This document shows, in pieces, positions 13,090-15,293 of a DNA stretch of 15,293 nt. The stretch's first letter is position 1. The number at the start of each line of letters is the position of its first letter. Made by a program: the position numbers and the translations under genes. A model generated the notes under the pieces. That model worked only from the letters and a program-made list of their open reading frames with translations, made no database searches and was not told the DNA's origin. The stretch is from CALKJU01 sp035326425 (GTDB lineage: Bacteria; Pseudomonadota; Alphaproteobacteria; Geminicoccales; Geminicoccaceae), in contig DAOLFG010000100.1 in assembly GCA_035326425.1 (NCBI GenBank), positions 1 through 15,293 on the forward strand, given 5' to 3'.

Positions 13090-14475
13090 GTGGCCATCGA
13101 CTGTGTCGTGACCATCGCCAGGCGTTGTTTTACCATCGCCGCATTGTTGTGGTGCAGCATGACGATTGTTGCACATGCGCACGACATCCCGGCGCAGGCT
13201 CGCATCCACGCCTTCGTCAAGCCCGAGAACAACACGCTGGAGCTCTTGATACGGGCGCCGATGCAGGCGATGCAGGAGATCGAGTTTCCCACCCGCGGGC
13301 CCGGCTATCTCGAAGTCTCCCGCGCCGACGAGGCGTTGCGCGGCGCAGCAAAAGTCTGGCTGATCGACCTCATCGACGTCTACGAGAACGGTATGCGGCT
13401 ACCCGCGCCGGAGATCGCCGCCGCGCGGGTGACACTCCCGTCCGACAAATCCTTCGAAACGTTCGAGGCCGCTCGCGCACATGTGAACGGCCCGAGGCTC
13501 GCCGACGACCTGGATCTCTACTGGGCGCAGCAGCTGCTCGACGTGCTGCTGGTCTATCCGATCCGGTCCGACCGCTCGGACTTCGCGATCCGGCCCCGCC
13601 TCGAGGCCTTCGCCACCAACTTGTCCTCGGTCTGGCGCTTCCTGCCGCCGGGCGGGGCGGTGCGCGCCTTCGAGCTCGGTCCGGAGCCGGGCCTGATCCT
13701 TCTCGATCCGGGGCCGGGACAGGCGGCGGCGAGCTTCCTGGCGCTCGGCTTCTGGCACATCCTCGAGGGTACCGACCACCTGTTGTTCCTGCTCTGCCTC
13801 GTGGTGCCGTTCCGGCGGCTGAAGCCGCTGATCGTGCTGGTGACTGCCTTCACGGTGGCGCACTCGATCTCGCTCACCGCGGCGGCCTTCGGCTTCGCTC
13901 CCGAGGCCTTGTGGTTCACGCCGCTGATCGAGACGCTGATCGCCGCCACCATCGTCTACATGGCGCTCGAGAACATCGTCGGCAGCAATGTGCACCGGCG
14001 CTGGATGATCGCCTTCGCCTTCGGCATCGTGCACGGCTTCGGCTTCTCGTTCCTGCTGCGCGAATCCTTCCAGTTCGCCGGCGATCACCTGCTGGTGTCG
14101 CTGGTCGCGTTCAACCTGGGCGTCGAGATCGGCCAAGTGGCGGTGCTCATCGTGCTGGTGCCGGCGCTCGGCCTGCTGTTCCGCCACGTCACCGGCGAGC
14201 GGCTGGGCATCGTCATCGTCTCGGCGCTGGTGACCCACACCGCCTGGCACTGGATGATGGAGCGCTGGGACGACCTCTCGCAGTTTCCGTTGCCGTCGCT
14301 CGATGCCGCCTTCCTCGCCGGCGTGACGCGGGCGTTGTTCGCGGCGTCGCTGCTGGCTGCCGCGGTGTTCGTCGTCGACCGGCTGCTGAAGCTCGGGCCG
14401 AGGCTGGCACGCTATCGCAGCGAGGGGGCTGCTGGCCTTCTGGCAGCGCCCTCGCCCGACGTCTTCTCCCGCTAG
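13090..14475 (+). CDS. HupE/UreJ family membrane protein
   Basis: A 461-aa protein. The GTG at 13090 is chosen because GGGGGAGGG (13074-13082) lies 7 nt upstream and the product begins with a good signal peptide (MAIDCVVTIARRCFTIAALL, cleavage near AHA-HD); earlier in-frame starts have no ribosome binding site. An extracytoplasmic domain of about 200 residues precedes a HupE/UreJ-type membrane domain with roughly seven hydrophobic segments. Conserved polar residues of the family are present: GFWHILEGTDHLLF (H223, E226, D229, H230), FTVAHS (H258), FGIVHGFGF (H315), NLGVEIGQ (E346) and THTAWHW (H383, H387). Family members are linked to nickel or cobalt uptake for hydrogenase and urease, but no such genes are in view here. 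A general metal-transport role is only probable. Confidence 0.9.
   Translation: MAIDCVVTIARRCFTIAALLWCSMTIVAHAHDIPAQARIHAFVKPENNTLELLIRAPMQAMQEIEFPTRGPGYLEVSRADEALRGAAKVWLIDLIDVYENGMRLPAPEIAAARVTLPSDKSFETFEAARAHVNGPRLADDLDLYWAQQLLDVLLVYPIRSDRSDFAIRPRLEAFATNLSSVWRFLPPGGAVRAFELGPEPGLILLDPGPGQAAASFLALGFWHILEGTDHLLFLLCLVVPFRRLKPLIVLVTAFTVAHSISLTAAAFGFAPEALWFTPLIETLIAATIVYMALENIVGSNVHRRWMIAFAFGIVHGFGFSFLLRESFQFAGDHLLVSLVAFNLGVEIGQVAVLIVLVPALGLLFRHVTGERLGIVIVSALVTHTAWHWMMERWDDLSQFPLPSLDAAFLAGVTRALFAASLLAAAVFVVDRLLKLGPRLARYRSEGAAGLLAAPSPDVFSR
14421..14454. terminator. GC-rich stem-loop near the convergent gene ends
   Basis: Within the last codons of the HupE/UreJ-type gene, a 12-bp stem with one mismatch can form (CGAGGGGGCTGC at 14421-14432 against GCAGCGCCCTCG at 14443-14454) around a 10-nt loop. 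It lies 18 nt before the shared CTAG where the two convergent genes stop. Being nearly symmetrical it could act on either strand. No U-run follows, and coding constraint may explain part of the symmetry, so termination is only a possibility. Confidence 0.25.
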
Positions 14476-15065
14476 GGTGCCAGCCAGCGCAACAGCGGCG
14501 AGGCGATCAGGAAGATGCCGAGCGCGCCCAGGACGGTAGCTCCTGCCCGTGGCACCAGCGTCTGGCGGTGCGCGACGCGGGCAGCGCCGCCGATGGTGGA
14601 GCCGGCGAGGATCCATGTCGAGCCGACGGCTGCGGTCAGCGCCAGGAAAGCGGCGAGGTAGAGCCAGGGGCGGGGGGCATCGAACGGGATCACGCCCAGG
14701 GCAAAGACGATGGTCTTGGGGTTGAGCAACGTGGTGACGAAGACCTGGGCCGGCGTGACGACCCGCCGGTCCTCGACCATGGCGGCGCCGCCGATGCGCC
14801 ACAGTCGCCAGGCGAGGTAGAGCAGGTAGCCGCCGACGATGCAGCGCAGGCCGGTGGCAACGGCAGGGGTCGCCGCCACGAAGGGGCCGAGCAGCAGCGC
14901 CAGCGCCAGGATCGAGATCAGATAGCCCGTTGCCTCGGCCGGCAGCAGCCGCAGCGATCGCTGCAAGCCCACGGCGGCGCCCGAGGTGGCGAGCAGCGTG
15001 TTGGTGGGACCGGGCGTGGCGAGGATGGCCAGCACGGTCAATGCGAACAGGATCGGCTCTTGCAT
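14472..15065 (-). CDS. LysE/RhtB-family amino-acid exporter
   Basis: A 197-aa inner-membrane protein of the LysE/RhtB type, which exports amino acids or related metabolites. The family N-terminus is plain: LFALTVLAILATPGPTNTLL, with the conserved ATPGPTN motif near residues 16-22, and GYLLYLAWRLWRIG and FVTTLLNPKTIVFALGVIPF (N-P-K motif) follow. Five to six hydrophobic segments cover almost the whole length, which is slightly short of the usual ~205 residues. No Shine-Dalgarno precedes the ATG. Its TAG shares the palindrome CTAG (14472-14475) with the stop of the convergent HupE/UreJ-type gene. The substrate cannot be deduced. Confidence 0.9.
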   Translation of the reverse strand: MQEPILFALTVLAILATPGPTNTLLATSGAAVGLQRSLRLLPAEATGYLISILALALLLGPFVAATPAVATGLRCIVGGYLLYLAWRLWRIGGAAMVEDRRVVTPAQVFVTTLLNPKTIVFALGVIPFDAPRPWLYLAAFLALTAAVGSTWILAGSTIGGAARVAHRQTLVPRAGATVLGALGIFLIASPLLRWLAP

Positions 15066-15071
15066 CGCGCC

Positions 15072-15100
15072 GGCATAGAAGCGCCGTCCTGTCCGGACAA
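15072..15100 (-). promoter_or_regulatory. Possible promoter of the LysE-family gene, leaderless transcript
   Basis: On the minus strand, TTGTCC (15095-15100) and TATGCC (15072-15077) are spaced by 17 bp, a fair sigma70-like pair. Transcription would start about 7 nt beyond the -10, practically at the ATG (15065), which fits the absence of a ribosome binding site. The -35 overlaps a 10-bp palindrome, TGTCCGGACA (15090-15099), that could be an operator. Match quality is moderate. Confidence 0.27.
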
Positions 15101-15136
15101 CACGGGGCGGACATTTTGAAGCGGTCGGAGCGGTCC

Positions 15137-15169
15137 CAGAGCAATTTCGGTCCGACCGAAAATGCTCTG
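15137..15169. repeat. 33-nt palindromic repeat A (hairpin)
   Basis: CAGAGCAATTTCGGT (15137-15151) faces ACCGAAAATGCTCTG (15155-15169): 15-bp arms with a single mismatch and the 3-nt centre CCG. It is intergenic, upstream of the LysE-family gene. Short palindromes with AGAGCA...TGCTCT ends are a well-known type of dispersed intergenic repeat in Rhizobiales-like genomes, and I recognise the style rather than an exact family. No T-run follows, so it is not a typical terminator. Confidence 0.6.
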
Positions 15170-15207
15170 ATTCCGATTTGCCTATCGGCCTCTTGGCCTA
15201 CTTGAGG

Positions 15208-15242
15208 CTAGAGCGGCTTCACGATACGTGAAGCCGCTCTAG
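15208..15242. repeat. 35-nt perfect palindromic repeat B (hairpin)
   Basis: CTAGAGCGGCTTCACG (15208-15223) and CGTGAAGCCGCTCTAG (15227-15242) form a perfect 16-bp stem around the 3-nt loop ATA. It lies 38 bp beyond repeat A and shares its architecture (about 15-bp arms, 3-nt centre, AGAGC-type outer end) though not its internal sequence. The pair looks like a composite of dispersed palindromic elements. It could also be a transcription terminator for a gene entering from outside the window, though no T-tract is seen. Confidence 0.65.
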
Positions 15243-15293
15243 TGTCCTGATCGCGAAGTTCTTACGATCACATTGATGATCGCGGGAGCTTGG

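Noticed and set aside
13083..15119. 678-codon open frame on the plus strand
   Set aside because: It is out of frame with the HupE/UreJ-type gene and antisense to the LysE-type gene. The Arg/Ala/Gly-rich composition is typical of a shadow frame.
1..15293. CRISPR array, rRNA genes, insertion sequence or complete integrase
   Set aside because: No regularly spaced repeats, ribosomal RNA sequence, transposase or recombinase signature was seen on either strand.

Overview
The window is visibly GC-rich, with a strong preference for G/C in third codon positions. Together with the family content (a Tat-exported NMT1/THI5-type binding protein, CaiB-type CoA transferase, HupE/UreJ protein, LysE exporter, hicAB, and Rhizobiales-like palindromic repeats), this points to a chromosomal segment of an alphaproteobacterium. 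A Rhizobiales/Rhodospirillales relative is a guess; genus cannot be fixed from sequence alone.

Left end (1-2272): the window opens inside a tRNA-Arg(ACG). Next comes a small unrecognised plus-strand gene that reads as two overlapping frames (166-267 and 243-578), then a minus-strand mobilisation pair: a MobC-like relaxosome protein (1464-1916) and a relaxase (490-1467). The relaxase has an intact N-terminal nuclease region but switches to an unrelated Cys-containing tail. No integrase is seen. This looks like the eroded edge of a mobilisable element lying beside a tRNA.

Centre (2273-11048): a large minus-strand cluster, read right to left. It starts with a complete ABC importer (Tat-exported NMT1-like binding protein, ATPase, permease), followed by an FAD-dependent oxidoreductase and a class III CoA transferase. 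After an interruption come a CaiD-like crotonase, a 7Fe ferredoxin, a class II aldolase/adducin protein and a LysR regulator. Gene contacts are tight (1-nt stop/start overlaps, short gaps). The layout reads as uptake, oxidation, CoA activation, hydration/dehydration and C-C cleavage of an unidentified organic acid. A hicAB toxin-antitoxin pair (5284-5823) sits antisense in the middle and splits the run into two blocks. A 19-nt palindrome containing a T-N11-A LysR-type box lies upstream of the transporter genes.

Right end (11049-15293): a 0.7-kb gap holds a decayed RTX-like C-terminus with a terminator-like hairpin. It is followed by a secreted NHL/six-bladed beta-propeller protein (minus) with a good sigma70-type promoter, a divergent HupE/UreJ-type membrane protein (plus), and a convergent LysE-family exporter (minus) whose stop shares a CTAG with the HupE stop. 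The window ends in an intergenic region carrying two perfect or near-perfect 33-nt hairpin repeats.
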